DNA of 64,000 nucleotides, from the NCBI RefSeq assembly GCF_001402875.1, contig NZ_CP012946.1:2768001-2832000 (forward strand). The letters run 5' to 3'. A model generated the notes under the pieces. The model did no database searches. It saw only the letters and a list, made by a program, of their open reading frames with translations, and was not told the origin of the DNA. Position numbers and translations under genes: made by a program. This document shows, piece after piece, positions 1-8,591 of this stretch (the stretch's first letter is position 1; the number at the start of each line of letters is the position of its first letter). The DNA is from Blastochloris viridis (lineage in GTDB: Bacteria > Pseudomonadota > Alphaproteobacteria > Rhizobiales > Xanthobacteraceae).

Positions 1-1
1 C

Positions 2-1675
2 GCCGACGTGCCGCCCGAGCGCGTCGCCGGCGCCATCCTGATCACCGACGGCCGCGTCCACGACGTGCCGAGCCACGCCACCGCGCTCGGCTTCCAGGCG
101 CCCCTGCACGCCCTGATCACCGGCCGCTCCGGCGAGCGCGACCGCCGCGTCGCGCTGGTGCAGACGCCGCGGTTCGGCATCGTCGGCCAGAGCCAGACCG
201 TGGCCTTCAAGGTCGAGGACGAGGGTGCCCCGCGCGGCCGGGCCACCGTCACCGTGCGCAGCAATGGCGAGGTGGTGGATCGCCTCAGCGCCGCCTCCGG
301 CGAGGTGGTGCGCGTCGAGATCGAGATCGCCCACGCCGGCCCCAACATCGTCGAGATCGAGGCCTCGCCGCTCGACGGCGAGCTGACGCCGCTCAACAAC
401 CGCGCCGCCATCGCGATCGAGGGCGTGCGCGAGAAGCTGCGGGTGCTGCTGGTGTCGGGCGAGCCGCATGCCGGCGAGCGCACCTGGCGCAACCTGCTCA
501 AGTCCGACGCCGCGGTCGACCTCATCCACTTCACCATCCTGCGCCCGCCGGAGAAGCAGGACGGCACGCCGATCAACGAACTGTCGCTGATCGCCTTTCC
601 CACCCGCGAGCTGTTCCAGCAGAAGATCGACGAGTTCGACCTCATCATCTTCGACCGCTACGCCCAGCAGGGTGTGCTGCCGCTGCTCTATTTCGACAAC
701 ATCGTCCGCTACGTGCGAAACGGCGGCGCGGTGCTGGTGGCAGCAGGCCCCGATTATGCCGGCTCCGACTCGATCTACCGCACCCCGCTGGAGGAGGTGC
801 TGCCGGCCGAGCCGACCGGCAACGTCACCGAGCGGCCGTTCCACACCCGCCTGACCGAAAGCGGCCGCCGCCACCCGGTGACGCGGGCGCTGGAGGGCGC
901 CAGCTTCGATCCGCCGCGCTGGAGCCGGTTCTTCCGCGTGGTCGACGCCGAGCCGACCCATGGCGCCGAAACCCTGCTGGGCGCGCCCGACAACCGGCCG
1001 GTACTGGTGCTGTCGCGCCAGGGCGAAGGCCGGGTGGCGCTGATGCTGTCCGATCACATCTGGCTGTGGGCGCGCGGCTTCGAGGGCGGCGGGCCGCACC
1101 TCGATCTGTTGCGGCGGCTGTCGCACTGGCTGATGAAGGAGCCGGAGCTGGAGGAGGAGCGGCTGCGCCTGCTGGTGCGTGGCCGCAGCATGGTGGTCGA
1201 GCGCCAGAGCATGACCGATCAGGTGCCGCCGGTAACCGTAACCTCGCCGTCCGGCCAGATCGCAACGGTCGAGCCCAAGGCCGCCGAGGCCGGCATCTGG
1301 CGCGCCGAGATCGACGCCAAGGAACTGGGCTTATGGCGGGCCAGCGACGGAAAGCTGTCGGCGCTGGTCAATGTCGGGCCGATCAACCCGCGCGAGGTGT
1401 CCGAGGTGACCAGCACCGCCGCGGTGCTGGCGCCCTTGGCGAAAGCCACCGGCGGTGGCGTGATCCGCATTGCCGAGCGCGGCGGCGTCGAACTGCCGCG
1501 CGTGCTGTCGATCCGCGGCTCGGACCGCTTCGCCGGCGCGGACTGGATCGGGTTGAAGAACCGCGACGCCCACGCCGTCACCGGGCTGTCGCTGTTCCCG
1601 GTGCTGGCGGGGTTCGCCGGCCTCGTGCTGCTGCTCGCCGCCTTCACCGCCGCCTGGGCGCGGGAGGGACGCTGA
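2..1675 (+). CDS. Large membrane protein with glutamine-amidotransferase-like fold (5' end outside window)
   Basis: The reading frame is open from the first bases, so the true start lies upstream. The N-terminal motif ILITDGRVHDVP resembles the end of a von Willebrand A-type segment. The middle, with segments such as DLIIFDRYAQQGVLP and VRYVRNGGAVLVAAG, resembles the class I glutamine-amidotransferase-like fold found in BatA/DUF4159-type membrane proteins. One hydrophobic helix close to the C-terminus (LFPVLAGFAGLVLLLAAFTAAW) should anchor it in the inner membrane with a short Arg-containing tail. In related genomes such proteins sit with a MoxR ATPase and DUF58 genes; that context would lie outside the window. 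The exact function is unknown. Confidence 0.75.
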   Translation, partial: ADVPPERVAGAILITDGRVHDVPSHATALGFQAPLHALITGRSGERDRRVALVQTPRFGIVGQSQTVAFKVEDEGAPRGRATVTVRSNGEVVDRLSAASGEVVRVEIEIAHAGPNIVEIEASPLDGELTPLNNRAAIAIEGVREKLRVLLVSGEPHAGERTWRNLLKSDAAVDLIHFTILRPPEKQDGTPINELSLIAFPTRELFQQKIDEFDLIIFDRYAQQGVLPLLYFDNIVRYVRNGGAVLVAAGPDYAGSDSIYRTPLEEVLPAEPTGNVTERPFHTRLTESGRRHPVTRALEGASFDPPRWSRFFRVVDAEPTHGAETLLGAPDNRPVLVLSRQGEGRVALMLSDHIWLWARGFEGGGPHLDLLRRLSHWLMKEPELEEERLRLLVRGRSMVVERQSMTDQVPPVTVTSPSGQIATVEPKAAEAGIWRAEIDAKELGLWRASDGKLSALVNVGPINPREVSEVTSTAAVLAPLAKATGGGVIRIAERGGVELPRVLSIRGSDRFAGADWIGLKNRDAHAVTGLSLFPVLAGFAGLVLLLAAFTAAWAREGR

Positions 1676-1686
1676 GGGACCGCGCC

Positions 1687-1798
1687 GTCGCCCCGGGCAA
1701 GCGCCGAAGGCGCGCGACCCGGGGCCGCCCGGTGAGCCAGAGCCCTTTCCTGCCAACGGTCCCAGCTCGCGCGGCTTCGCCGCTTGGCTGGGACGACG
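1687..1798. repeat. GC-rich REP-like palindrome pair
   Basis: Two hairpins stand side by side in the gap after the first gene. The first has arms CCCCGGG (1691-1697) and CCCGGGG (1718-1724). The second has arms GTCCCAGC (1759-1766) and GCTGGGAC (1787-1794). The same type of paired palindrome recurs at 19888-20196, so this looks like a dispersed REP-like element and possibly a transcription stop between convergent genes. Confidence 0.6.
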
Positions 1799-1809
1799 GC
1801 GACGGAAAA

Positions 1810-2325
1810 TCAGGCCGTCACAGCCACAAACGCCGGCCTTGCCGCACCCGACACCCCCTCGAACGCCCCCTCCTCCAGCTCGGCGATCAGGATGCGGTCC
1901 TTGTCGACCGGGCCGGGCATCACCACCCGGCCGCGCGGTACCCGCGTGAAGCCAAGCTTCGAATAATAGGGCTCGTCGCCCACCAGCAGCACCAAGCGGT
2001 GACCAAGCTTGCGCGAGGCTTCGAGCGCCCGGCGCACCAGCGCGCCGCCGATGCCGCGCGAGCGGAAATCGGGATCGACCGTGAGCGGCCCCAGCACCAA
2101 GGCCGGGGTGTCGCCGATGGTGATCGGCGACAATCGCACCGACCCGACCAGGAGCGTGCCGACGCGGGCGATGAACGACACCTCGGCGATGGGCGCGCCG
2201 CCCTCGCGCAGCCGGAAGGCGGCCCTGGCATAGCGCCCCGGGCCGAAGGCGTGGTCGTTCAGCCGCTCGACGGCCGGGGCGTCCTCGGGCGACTCGGACA
2301 GAATGGTGATCGAAAGCTGGGTCAT
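1810..2325 (-). CDS. GNAT family N-acetyltransferase
   Basis: This 171-residue protein has the GNAT acetyl-CoA pyrophosphate loop as RSRGIGGA (about residues 88-95), preceded by the beta strand ALVLGPLTVDP and followed by the EPYYSKLGF segment typical of the YhbS-like subgroup. It should transfer an acetyl group from acetyl-CoA to a small-molecule or protein amine; the substrate cannot be read from sequence. The frame stays open further upstream, but the ATG at 2325 begins the conserved fold (MTQLSITI) and the upstream part overlaps the Nudix gene. It is convergent with the first gene. Confidence 0.85.
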   Translation of the reverse strand: MTQLSITILSESPEDAPAVERLNDHAFGPGRYARAAFRLREGGAPIAEVSFIARVGTLLVGSVRLSPITIGDTPALVLGPLTVDPDFRSRGIGGALVRRALEASRKLGHRLVLLVGDEPYYSKLGFTRVPRGRVVMPGPVDKDRILIAELEEGAFEGVSGAARPAFVAVTA

Positions 2326-2340
2326 GGCGTTTCGCCTACC

Positions 2341-2424
2341 ACACGGTTTCGGGAAAATCACGTCGTGATCCCGGACACGATTTTGGCCAAAAAGTCCTTG
2401 TTCGAAAACGGGATATCGGCGGAC
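2341..2424. repeat. Composite intergenic palindromic repeat (copy 1)
   Basis: Non-coding DNA between the GNAT and Nudix genes. It aligns along about 85 bases with 32911-32990: both begin with GGTTTC-GGGAAA-ATCACG-CGTGATCCCGGA and continue into a second module with CCTTG, CGAAAACGGGAT and ATCGGCGG or TTCGCCG. Parts of the element also occur at 17545-17579, 17714-17754, 29266-29295, 33771-33809, 36537-36566 and 56080-56116. Confidence 0.6.
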
Positions 2425-2479
2425 GGGGCCGCGTTCTGCTGCGTCTTGGTCGGCAAACCGCATCGCATCGCGCCGGCCG

Positions 2480-2947
2480 TCACCACACCGGCGCGGGCAA
2501 TGTCCCCGCCACCACCTCGGCGATGCGGCGGCGGGTGCCGGGCGTGGTCTCCTCCGGCATGGCATTGGGCGCGAACCAGCCGCAGGCGGCGATCTCCCGG
2601 TTCGCCGCCGGCAGCGCCGGCTGGACGAAATCCTCGGCCACGAACACCGCGACGTGATCGCGGCGCGACACCGCCCGCTGCAGGAATACGCCGTGCAGGC
2701 GGGCCGGCGCGGTGAGGCTGATATTGGCCTCCTCCTGGAGTTCGCGGGCCAGCGCGTCGAACAGCGTCTCGCCGACCTCGACGCCGCCACCGGGCAATTG
2801 CCAGCCGGCGACATAGGTGTGGCGGATCAGGCACACCCGGCGATGCTGGTCGAACACCACGCCGCGCACCCCCAGCGTCATGCCACGCTGAAATTGCCAA
2901 TAGGTGTGAAAGACCCGTCTCAAGGCGCGGTCCCGCCACGTCGCCAT
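2480..2947 (-). CDS. Nudix hydrolase
   Basis: This 155-residue protein carries a Nudix box from about residue 54 to 76: GGVEVGE, then REL, then QEE, matching GX5EX7REUXEEXGU except that the last Gly is Asn (AN-I). The catalytic Glu residues are present. It should hydrolyse a nucleoside-diphosphate-linked compound with Mg2+; the substrate is not predictable. The start at 2947 gives MATWRDRALRR, a basic N-terminal helix common in this subgroup. It is divergent from the metallophosphoesterase gene with about 100 bp between them. Confidence 0.88.
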   Translation of the reverse strand: MATWRDRALRRVFHTYWQFQRGMTLGVRGVVFDQHRRVCLIRHTYVAGWQLPGGGVEVGETLFDALARELQEEANISLTAPARLHGVFLQRAVSRRDHVAVFVAEDFVQPALPAANREIAACGWFAPNAMPEETTPGTRRRIAEVVAGTLPAPVW

Positions 2948-3051
2948 GCCCGTACTCCTTCCCCCGCCGTGCGGCAGGCCCGAACGCCGCCGGACTGTCC
3001 GCGGCGACCGCTCTGACTTATAAGCCGAACAGCCTTGCCTGGGAGACGCCC

Positions 3052-3936
3052 CTGTTCACGCTCGCCCATCTGTCCGATCCGCACCTTGGCCCGCTGCCGC
3101 CGGCGCGCCGGCGCGACCTCGCCGGCAAGCGGTTCCTCGGGTGGCTGAACTGGAAGCGCGGCCGCGCCAAGCGCCACACCGCCGACGCACTGCAGTTGCT
3201 GCTCGCCGACATCCAGCGGCACCAGCCCGACCACATCGCCGTTACCGGCGACCTGGTCAACATCGCGCTGGAGGCGGAGTTCACCGCGGCCGGGCGCTGG
3301 CTCGCCGCACTCGGCCGGCCGGAGGACGTTTCCGTCGTTCCCGGCAACCACGACGCCTATGTCGCCCGCACCGCCGGCCTCGCCCGGCTGCATTGGGGGC
3401 CGCACATGGCCGGCGACCATGGCGAGGCCGGTTTCCCGTTCGTGCGGCGCCGCGGCGAGGTGGCGGTGGTCGGTGCCTCCAGCGCGATCCCGACCGCGCC
3501 GTTCCTTGCCACCGGCCGGCTCGGCCGCCAGCAGATCGACGCACTCGCCACCGCGCTCGCCGAACTGCGGCGGGCGAATCTGTGCCGCATCCTGCTCATC
3601 CACCACCCGCCAACCGGGCGGTTCGATTTCCAGAAGCGACTGATCGACGCCAGTGCGGTGCGCAAGATGCTGAGCGAGGTCGGCGCCGATTTGATCCTGC
3701 ACGGCCACACCCACCTGCCCTCGCTGCTTGCGGTCCAGGGGCCGGACGGCGCGATCCCGGTGGTCGGCGTGCCGTCGGCCTCGGCGGGGCCGACCGCGCT
3801 CCACCCGGCCGGCTGGAACCGCATCACCGTGACCCGCAACACCGCGACGTCGTGGCGGATCGAACTCGAACGGCGCGGCCTTCACCACGGCGGCGGGGTG
3901 GTCGAGACGCAGGCCCGGAGCGTCCTCACCGGGTGA
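3052..3936 (+). CDS. Metallophosphoesterase, calcineurin-like (probable CTG start)
   Basis: All five metal-ligand blocks are present: SDPHLG (residues 8-13), GDLV (66-69), GNHD (98-101), the HHPP histidine block and GHTH. The product is a cytoplasmic phosphoesterase of about 294 residues, probably a phosphodiesterase; the substrate is unknown. The first metal motif lies upstream of the first in-frame ATG (3196), so that start would remove D9 and H11 and cannot be right. Reading back from 3052 to at least 2941 there is no in-frame ATG, GTG or TTG. A CTG at 3052 gives L/M-FTLAHLSDPHLG and has GGGAG at 3041-3045, so I choose it. Confidence 0.85.
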   Translation: MFTLAHLSDPHLGPLPPARRRDLAGKRFLGWLNWKRGRAKRHTADALQLLLADIQRHQPDHIAVTGDLVNIALEAEFTAAGRWLAALGRPEDVSVVPGNHDAYVARTAGLARLHWGPHMAGDHGEAGFPFVRRRGEVAVVGASSAIPTAPFLATGRLGRQQIDALATALAELRRANLCRILLIHHPPTGRFDFQKRLIDASAVRKMLSEVGADLILHGHTHLPSLLAVQGPDGAIPVVGVPSASAGPTALHPAGWNRITVTRNTATSWRIELERRGLHHGGGVVETQARSVLTG

Positions 3937-4047
3937 TCGGCGGTATTCTCATCGAAACGTCGCCCCCGCGGCAGGGATTTCCTAAGCGTTCGCGACTAGG
4001 GTCAGACCCCATCGTGCGGCTACGCAATCCACCGGGGAGAGCTTGGG

Positions 4048-4428
4048 ATGAGCGTCGCGTCAGACATGACGCCCGAGCCCTTGATGCTCGGTGATATCGC
4101 GGCAATCGATGCCGAGACGCCGGTGCGTTGGGGGCAGGTGCTGCTGAAGACCAGCGCCGGTGTTCGGCGCGGGCCGGCCACCGCTGAAGTCTTCATGGCG
4201 AACGACCGCTCGCGGTTCCGCGTCATCGACTGCTCGACCGGCCGCACCGAGTTCCTGTCCAGCCTGCAATTTTGCAAGTTCATTCTCGAACTGCGCTCGA
4301 CCGGCCGGTTCGAGTTCGAGCGCCGACCCAAGCGCAAGGCCGCACCTCAATCGGCGGCAGCGCCCACTACGTCGGTGTTCAACCAGCAACGCCGCGCCCA
4401 CCCCCGCCGTCGCAGCAGCGACCATTGA
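4048..4428 (+). CDS. Hypothetical protein
   Basis: An ATG at 4048 is preceded by GGGGAGAG at good spacing and opens 126 codons. The first 95 residues look like a folded domain with alternating hydrophobic residues (VRWGQVLLKTSAGV, FRVIDCSTGRTEFLSSLQFCKFILEL). The last 30 are basic, rich in Ala and Arg, and probably disordered. I recognise no family. An overlapping antisense frame is also open but lacks a good ribosome site. It is likely a real small cytoplasmic protein, but coding status rests on the ribosome site and composition only. Confidence 0.5.
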   Translation: MSVASDMTPEPLMLGDIAAIDAETPVRWGQVLLKTSAGVRRGPATAEVFMANDRSRFRVIDCSTGRTEFLSSLQFCKFILELRSTGRFEFERRPKRKAAPQSAAAPTTSVFNQQRRAHPRRRSSDH

Positions 4429-4543
4429 GGCGAAACCAGCGCGGCTTACAGTTACCGGTCGATTCCGTCGTGATCCCGGCCGCAACTTCGCCGAACAACC
4501 TCGATCGGCGACGAATTTTTTCGGCGACCGCCGGACGTCGTAC

Positions 4544-4580
4544 CATGCGGGCTTCGGCGGCATGAGCCGAAGCCCGCATG
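4544..4580. terminator. Strong stem-loop between convergent genes
   Basis: A perfect 15-bp inverted repeat, CATGCGGGCTTCGGC (4544-4558) and GCCGAAGCCCGCATG (4566-4580), has a 7-nt loop. It lies between the plus-strand hypothetical gene and the minus-strand lipoprotein gene. There is no T-run, so it may be a bidirectional terminator or an RNA-stabilising hairpin. Confidence 0.5.
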
Positions 4581-4658
4581 AATAGCGGCGTCGCATCCCA
4601 AGGGCGCGCGGTTGACGGCCGCGCAGGTCCGCTCCGGTCGCGACGGCGGTGGCGAACG

Positions 4659-4925
4659 TCAGTCCCGGTAGCAGATCGTGCGGCGATAGCGCTTCGACCA
4701 GTAGCAACGCTCGGGCGTCGTCGCCGCACCGATGACCGCGCCGGAGACGGCACCGATGGCGCCACCGGCCAGCGCGCCGCCGCCCGTTCCGGTCGCCGCC
4801 GCGCCGATCGCCGCGCCGGCGCCGGCGCCGATCAGACCGCCGGCAAAGGCGCGGTCGCGCGACGAATACTCGCTGCAGCCGCCGAGCGCCAAAGCGATGG
4901 CCGAAACCATGAGAATCTTCTTCAT
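4659..4925 (-). CDS. Glycine-zipper lipoprotein
   Basis: This small lipoprotein of 88 residues starts MKKILMVSAIALALGGC, a signal peptide with lipobox LGGC and lipidated Cys17. A glycine-zipper region follows (GGLIGAGAGAAIGAAATG and AGGAIGAVSGAVIGAA, about residues 29-70), and then a basic, Tyr-rich tail with two Cys (RCYWSKRYRRTICYRD). Glycine-zipper lipoproteins of the 17-kDa antigen or SlyB type sit in the outer membrane and affect envelope integrity. The ATG at 4925 is preceded by GAGGAG; a longer upstream start would spoil the signal peptide. Confidence 0.85.
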   Translation of the reverse strand: MKKILMVSAIALALGGCSEYSSRDRAFAGGLIGAGAGAAIGAAATGTGGGALAGGAIGAVSGAVIGAATTPERCYWSKRYRRTICYRD

Positions 4926-5260
4926 GTCGTTCTCCTCGTTGCGGTTAATCCGAATCCGCAAGATCATCACAGCGTGATCCGGCGGCCTCCACTCTCACCC
5001 AGAATCCTTGCGGCATTCTGGCCGAGACGACATTTCAAACGCACCAGATTTGAAAATTGCCGCATCCGCAGCCGCAGAATGATCATCGAAATTTGGGCAG
5101 GCGTGGCGCGCCAATCGGCCCCGTTCGCAGTTGGATGGCGGCGTCGCCGAAAAGCCCAGCCAAAACAATACCGGCAGCGGCCTTGGCCCCTGCCGGTGAC
5201 CGCCTGAACGGCGGAACGAGGTGTGGTGATCGCCCGCGGCGTTGGCACTGACGGTCCGGA
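4926..5260. other. Non-coding gap (335 bp)
   Basis: This gap holds the upstream region of the lipoprotein gene and the terminator at 5171-5198. I see no convincing gene. Short open frames here lack ribosome sites and have non-coding composition. Confidence 0.5.
5171..5198 (-). terminator. Rho-independent terminator of the lipase-like gene
   Basis: On the minus strand an 8-bp stem (arms ACCGGCAG and CTGCCGGT) is followed by ATTGTTTTGG, a T-rich tail. It lies about 60 bp after the stop of the gene at 5261-5971, in the right orientation. Confidence 0.55.
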
Positions 5261-5971
5261 TCAGTGGGCCGGTGCCTCGAGGCCCGGAGCGGCCGCCGCG
5301 GCCGAGCCGGTGATCTCTGCCGCCGGCTTGGCGGGCTCAGGAGCGCCGTCAACGGGCGCCGCCCGCGCCGGCCGCGGCCGCTGCCGCGGCTGCGCCAGCG
5401 TCATTACCCGCGAAATCACTTCAGCGTGGAGTTCCGGCGACTTTTCGATGTTGAGGTGGCCGAGGCCGCCCTTGCCTTCCATGTCGAAATTGGACAGCGA
5501 GCCGCGGAAGCCCGCGCCGGGCTGCACCGCGTAACAGCAACCGGACAGATAATAGTTGATCGCCTTGGAGACGTTGGCGGGCACCACCTCGTGGTGCACC
5601 GGGTCGAAGCTGACCACCAGCGGAACCTTGATCTTGGCGGCGGCCAGACGGGCCGCCAGCGGATACACCGCGTCGGCGCCGAGCGAATGCCCGATCAGCA
5701 CCACCGGGCCGCGCCAGCCTGCGGCACGCCGGTTGATGATCTCGTCGGCGATGAGGTCGGCGTCGGCGTGGTTGGCAACCGTGGCCTGAACGCCCCGCCG
5801 CGCCAGCTTTTCGGCGAGGTCGTCGAGGCCCAGCGAGAACACGTTGGCGAGCCCGCGCAGCAAATAGACCCGCGTCTCGGTGGTCGGGCGCGGCTGAGCC
5901 GCGTCGGCCGTCGTGACCGAGAGGCTGGCGATTGCAGTGATGGCGATGAGAAAGCGCAGGAATCCCAACAT
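5261..5971 (-). CDS. Secreted alpha/beta hydrolase (lipase/thioesterase-like)
   Basis: This 236-residue protein begins with a signal peptide (MLGFLRFLIAITAIASLSVTTADA) that directs it to the periplasm. The nucleophile elbow GHSLGAD follows the strand GPVVLI, and an Asp in SFDPVHHEVVP and His in GHLNIE are candidates for the rest of the triad. A Cys pair (SGCCYAV) and a C-terminal Pro/Ala-rich tail follow. The fold is that of an esterase, and the substrate is unknown. It stands alone on the minus strand with its own terminator downstream. Confidence 0.75.
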   Translation of the reverse strand: MLGFLRFLIAITAIASLSVTTADAAQPRPTTETRVYLLRGLANVFSLGLDDLAEKLARRGVQATVANHADADLIADEIINRRAAGWRGPVVLIGHSLGADAVYPLAARLAAAKIKVPLVVSFDPVHHEVVPANVSKAINYYLSGCCYAVQPGAGFRGSLSNFDMEGKGGLGHLNIEKSPELHAEVISRVMTLAQPRQRPRPARAAPVDGAPEPAKPAAEITGSAAAAAPGLEAPAH

Positions 5972-6139
5972 GTTCTGTCTTGTCCGCTGCCTGCCTGCCG
6001 GCCGGACGCCGGACAGCCTGTTCGTGGGATCCTTTAGCGAGCGTCGCGGCGAAAAACCAGCGCGAAACCGCCGCGACCGCGTTCGCGGCGCAAGTGTTGC
6101 GGCGACGCAACGGTCAACCGGGCGTTTTGTGCCGCAGCG

Positions 6140-6727
6140 TCAGTAAATCTTCGGGAACACCCGCGCGGTCCGCCGCATGTATTGGCGATATTCGTCGCCG
6201 AACACTGCCAACATCATCGACTCTTCACGGTCGATGCGACCGAAGAACAGCATCCCGAACCCGACGACACCGGCCAGACCGGCGATGACATTCGGCAGCA
6301 GCAGCGCCTGCGCCAGCGCCAGCAGCCAGAACGCAGTGTACATCGGGTGCCGCACGTAACGGTAACTGCCCTCGGTAACGAGGTTGTGCGAGTCGCGCAG
6401 CTCCAGGCTGACCGACCAGTTGCGGCCGAGGTCGCGGTGGCTGAGGTGGAACATCCATAGCGCGGCGGCCATCACCGCGGTGCCGAGCACCCCCTGCAGC
6501 CAGTGGAAGGAATAGTCGGCGAACGACAGCCAGCCGGTGAAGACATAGATCAGCGGCACCACGGCGAGGCCGGACAGCGAACAGCCGAGCAAAATGTTTT
6601 CACGCAGGTCGAATTGCGATTGCACGACGGTGTTCTTGCGACGATTGCGCCGCTGATAGGGAAACCGGATGACGTACCATCCGATCCCCCCGAACAACCA
6701 CACGATGCTGGCGACCTCCGGCGTCAT
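6140..6727 (-). CDS. Isoprenylcysteine carboxyl methyltransferase-like membrane protein
   Basis: This is a polytopic inner-membrane protein of 195 residues with about five hydrophobic helices. The C-terminal signature of the ICMT/phospholipid-methyltransferase family is present: RYVRHPMY (123-130), then REESMM (167-172) and FGDEYRQYMRRTARVFP. Bacterial members use S-adenosylmethionine, usually to methylate an unknown carboxyl, lipid or amine group. Its ATG overlaps the stop of the upstream gene by four bases (ATGA at 6724-6727), so the two are translated together. Confidence 0.85.
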   Translation of the reverse strand: MTPEVASIVWLFGGIGWYVIRFPYQRRNRRKNTVVQSQFDLRENILLGCSLSGLAVVPLIYVFTGWLSFADYSFHWLQGVLGTAVMAAALWMFHLSHRDLGRNWSVSLELRDSHNLVTEGSYRYVRHPMYTAFWLLALAQALLLPNVIAGLAGVVGFGMLFFGRIDREESMMLAVFGDEYRQYMRRTARVFPKIY

Positions 6728-7989
6728 TCTGGTGCTCCTGCCGGCGCTCCTGCCGACGCCGGGACGGTGCCGGCCGCGGCGATCATCGCATCCGGCTCGA
6801 ACACGCGCTTCTCAAGAGAAACCGGGCCGCACAAGATCATGAAATAGTCGTAGTGATAGGGCCGCTCGTTGCCCATCACGAACTGACGATGCATCCGGAA
6901 GAAGTTTCCGCGGAAACGCTTGTAGGTTTCCTCCTTCAGCATGTTGCGGATGCGGACGGTGCGCACTTCCGGCAGCGTCTTGACATCCAGGCCCATGCAG
7001 GAGGCCGGGTTGCACTTGTAGAAATTGATGACGTCGACCAGCGCCTGATATTCGACCCAGAAGATATTGGGGTCGTTGGCGACGCGGGCGGCGTCCTCGC
7101 GGAACACGCCGGCGGCCGGATGCAGGCCGATCTTGAGGATCGAGGACCCGGTTGTCATCAGCGCCAAGCGCCGGTTGTCGCCGTTCGGACCCGAGTTGGC
7201 GTCACCGTCGCCGTCGCTGGGCGCTCCCAGCGAGCGGCCGGTCGCCGATAGCGAGCGCTCGATCGCGCGGGCGATCACCTGCAGCATCATCGGCGCGCCG
7301 AGGCTGTGGCCGACCAGCACGATCTCGTCGGCGTCGCTGGCGGCGACGGTCTCGGCCAGCGAAGCGGCGAACAGGTCGATCCGTTCCTCAAGGTCGGCGC
7401 GGCGACCGCGGATCATGTCGCGGGCGAAGATCCAGTCGTCGAGAATATAGTCGAGGTAGAACCGGGTGCAGATCATCCGGTAGAGCACCCAGGTCACGGT
7501 GAAGCCGACCGGCGCGCCGATCAGCGGCGCCGGCGACGCCTTCTCGGCGTACCACAGGCCGGAATAGACCCCGGCGGCGAGCAGCAGGCTCAGCAGCACC
7601 ACCGGGTAGAGGAAGAACAGCCCGTACCGGAAGTTGTAGCGCATGTAGCGGAACAACGTGCCAGTGAGGAGGAAATCGAGCAGTGCCAGCACGCCGCCGG
7701 TGATCCGCGCCGTGGTCCCGCGGCGGGTGTCCTCCTTCACCAGATCGTGCCAGTCGAAGGTGCGGACCTCGGTCGCCACCTGCCAGTTCGGCGCGGTGGT
7801 CTCGACCTTCCAGCTCGGCAGCGGTCCGTCGAGGCCCTGCCCCGCCGACACCTTCGCCTTGACGCCCCAGGTGGTCTCGAACCGGGCGATCTCGCGAACG
7901 AACCGGCGATGTTGCTGGTCGGGAGGCAGCGGCTCATAGCCGGTCAGCAGGAAAACCAGCCGCTTGGCGATGCGTCGATCGGAAGCCAT
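6724..7989 (-). CDS. Membrane-associated alpha/beta hydrolase
   Basis: A product of 421 residues from the ATG at 7989 (MASDRRIAKRLVFLLTGYEP). Two transmembrane helices lie near residues 120-180 (LFFLYPVVLLSLLLAAGVYSG and the following hydrophobic stretch). The nucleophile motif GHSLGAP then lies in a lipase-like domain. The frame is open further upstream, but that extension reads as low-complexity Arg/Pro and is probably untranslated. Role: an esterase or lipase of unknown substrate at the inner membrane. It forms an ATGA-coupled pair with the downstream methyltransferase, suggesting a shared lipid-modification pathway (inference). Confidence 0.72.
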   Translation of the reverse strand: MASDRRIAKRLVFLLTGYEPLPPDQQHRRFVREIARFETTWGVKAKVSAGQGLDGPLPSWKVETTAPNWQVATEVRTFDWHDLVKEDTRRGTTARITGGVLALLDFLLTGTLFRYMRYNFRYGLFFLYPVVLLSLLLAAGVYSGLWYAEKASPAPLIGAPVGFTVTWVLYRMICTRFYLDYILDDWIFARDMIRGRRADLEERIDLFAASLAETVAASDADEIVLVGHSLGAPMMLQVIARAIERSLSATGRSLGAPSDGDGDANSGPNGDNRRLALMTTGSSILKIGLHPAAGVFREDAARVANDPNIFWVEYQALVDVINFYKCNPASCMGLDVKTLPEVRTVRIRNMLKEETYKRFRGNFFRMHRQFVMGNERPYHYDYFMILCGPVSLEKRVFEPDAMIAAAGTVPASAGAPAGAPE

Positions 7990-8231
7990 AGGGTTCCCCA
8001 AGGCCGAAGATGTAAAGCGAGGGTCGCAGAGGGGTAACGACTCGGCGCGGCGGGGGCAAGGCGCCACGCCGCGTTTGCACGAGAATCGGCGGCAAGCTGG
8101 AGCGCGCCGCCCGGCCCTGCCGCGCGTTGCCGCGGCGGCGACCGGCTTCGTTCAAATTGTCGGGATTTCGGCCATGCTCCCTTCATGGCCGGCCGGCCAA
8201 GATGCCGACTTCACCACGGATGAGGACCGCC

Positions 8232-8462
8232 ATGTCCATCTCCAGCGTCGGCCTGCCGACAACGCAACAGGTTCCCGAACTGATGTGGGCGACCGGACCG
8301 GACGCCACCGAACGCCATGAGCCGCGCGAGACCGTGGCCGAGGTCAAGGCATCGCCGGACACCGGCGTCGTCGTCACCTCGGCGCCGCGCGTGGCGGAGC
8401 CGGCCGACATCCGCGCCGCGCTGCCAGAGGGCCAGGGCCGCGTGGTCGACCGCACCGTCTAG
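8232..8462 (+). CDS. Small hypothetical protein
   Basis: A 76-residue open frame starts at ATG 8232 after a GAGGA ribosome site. The sequence (MSISSVGLPTTQQVPELMW...) is hydrophilic, without signal peptide, transmembrane segment or Cys. I recognise no family. It is divergent from the membrane hydrolase gene with a 240-bp gap. The evidence for coding is the ribosome site and a sensible amino-acid composition. Confidence 0.5.
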   Translation: MSISSVGLPTTQQVPELMWATGPDATERHEPRETVAEVKASPDTGVVVTSAPRVAEPADIRAALPEGQGRVVDRTV

Positions 8463-8591
8463 CCAGTGCGCTTTCCGCAAAAGCGGGAACCGGCCGCTGC
8501 GCGCGAAATACACCGCGCCTCGCGCGCCGAAGGCCGTGTCTGCCCGCGACGCATGCGGGCATGACGGGCGCTTGCCCCGGCGCGCAGCGCA

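Noticed and set aside
4060..4707. Antisense 215-codon frame opposite the hypothetical gene at 4048
   Set aside because: No ribosome site, low-complexity Arg/Ala/Gly sequence, and it overlaps the lipoprotein gene and the hairpin.
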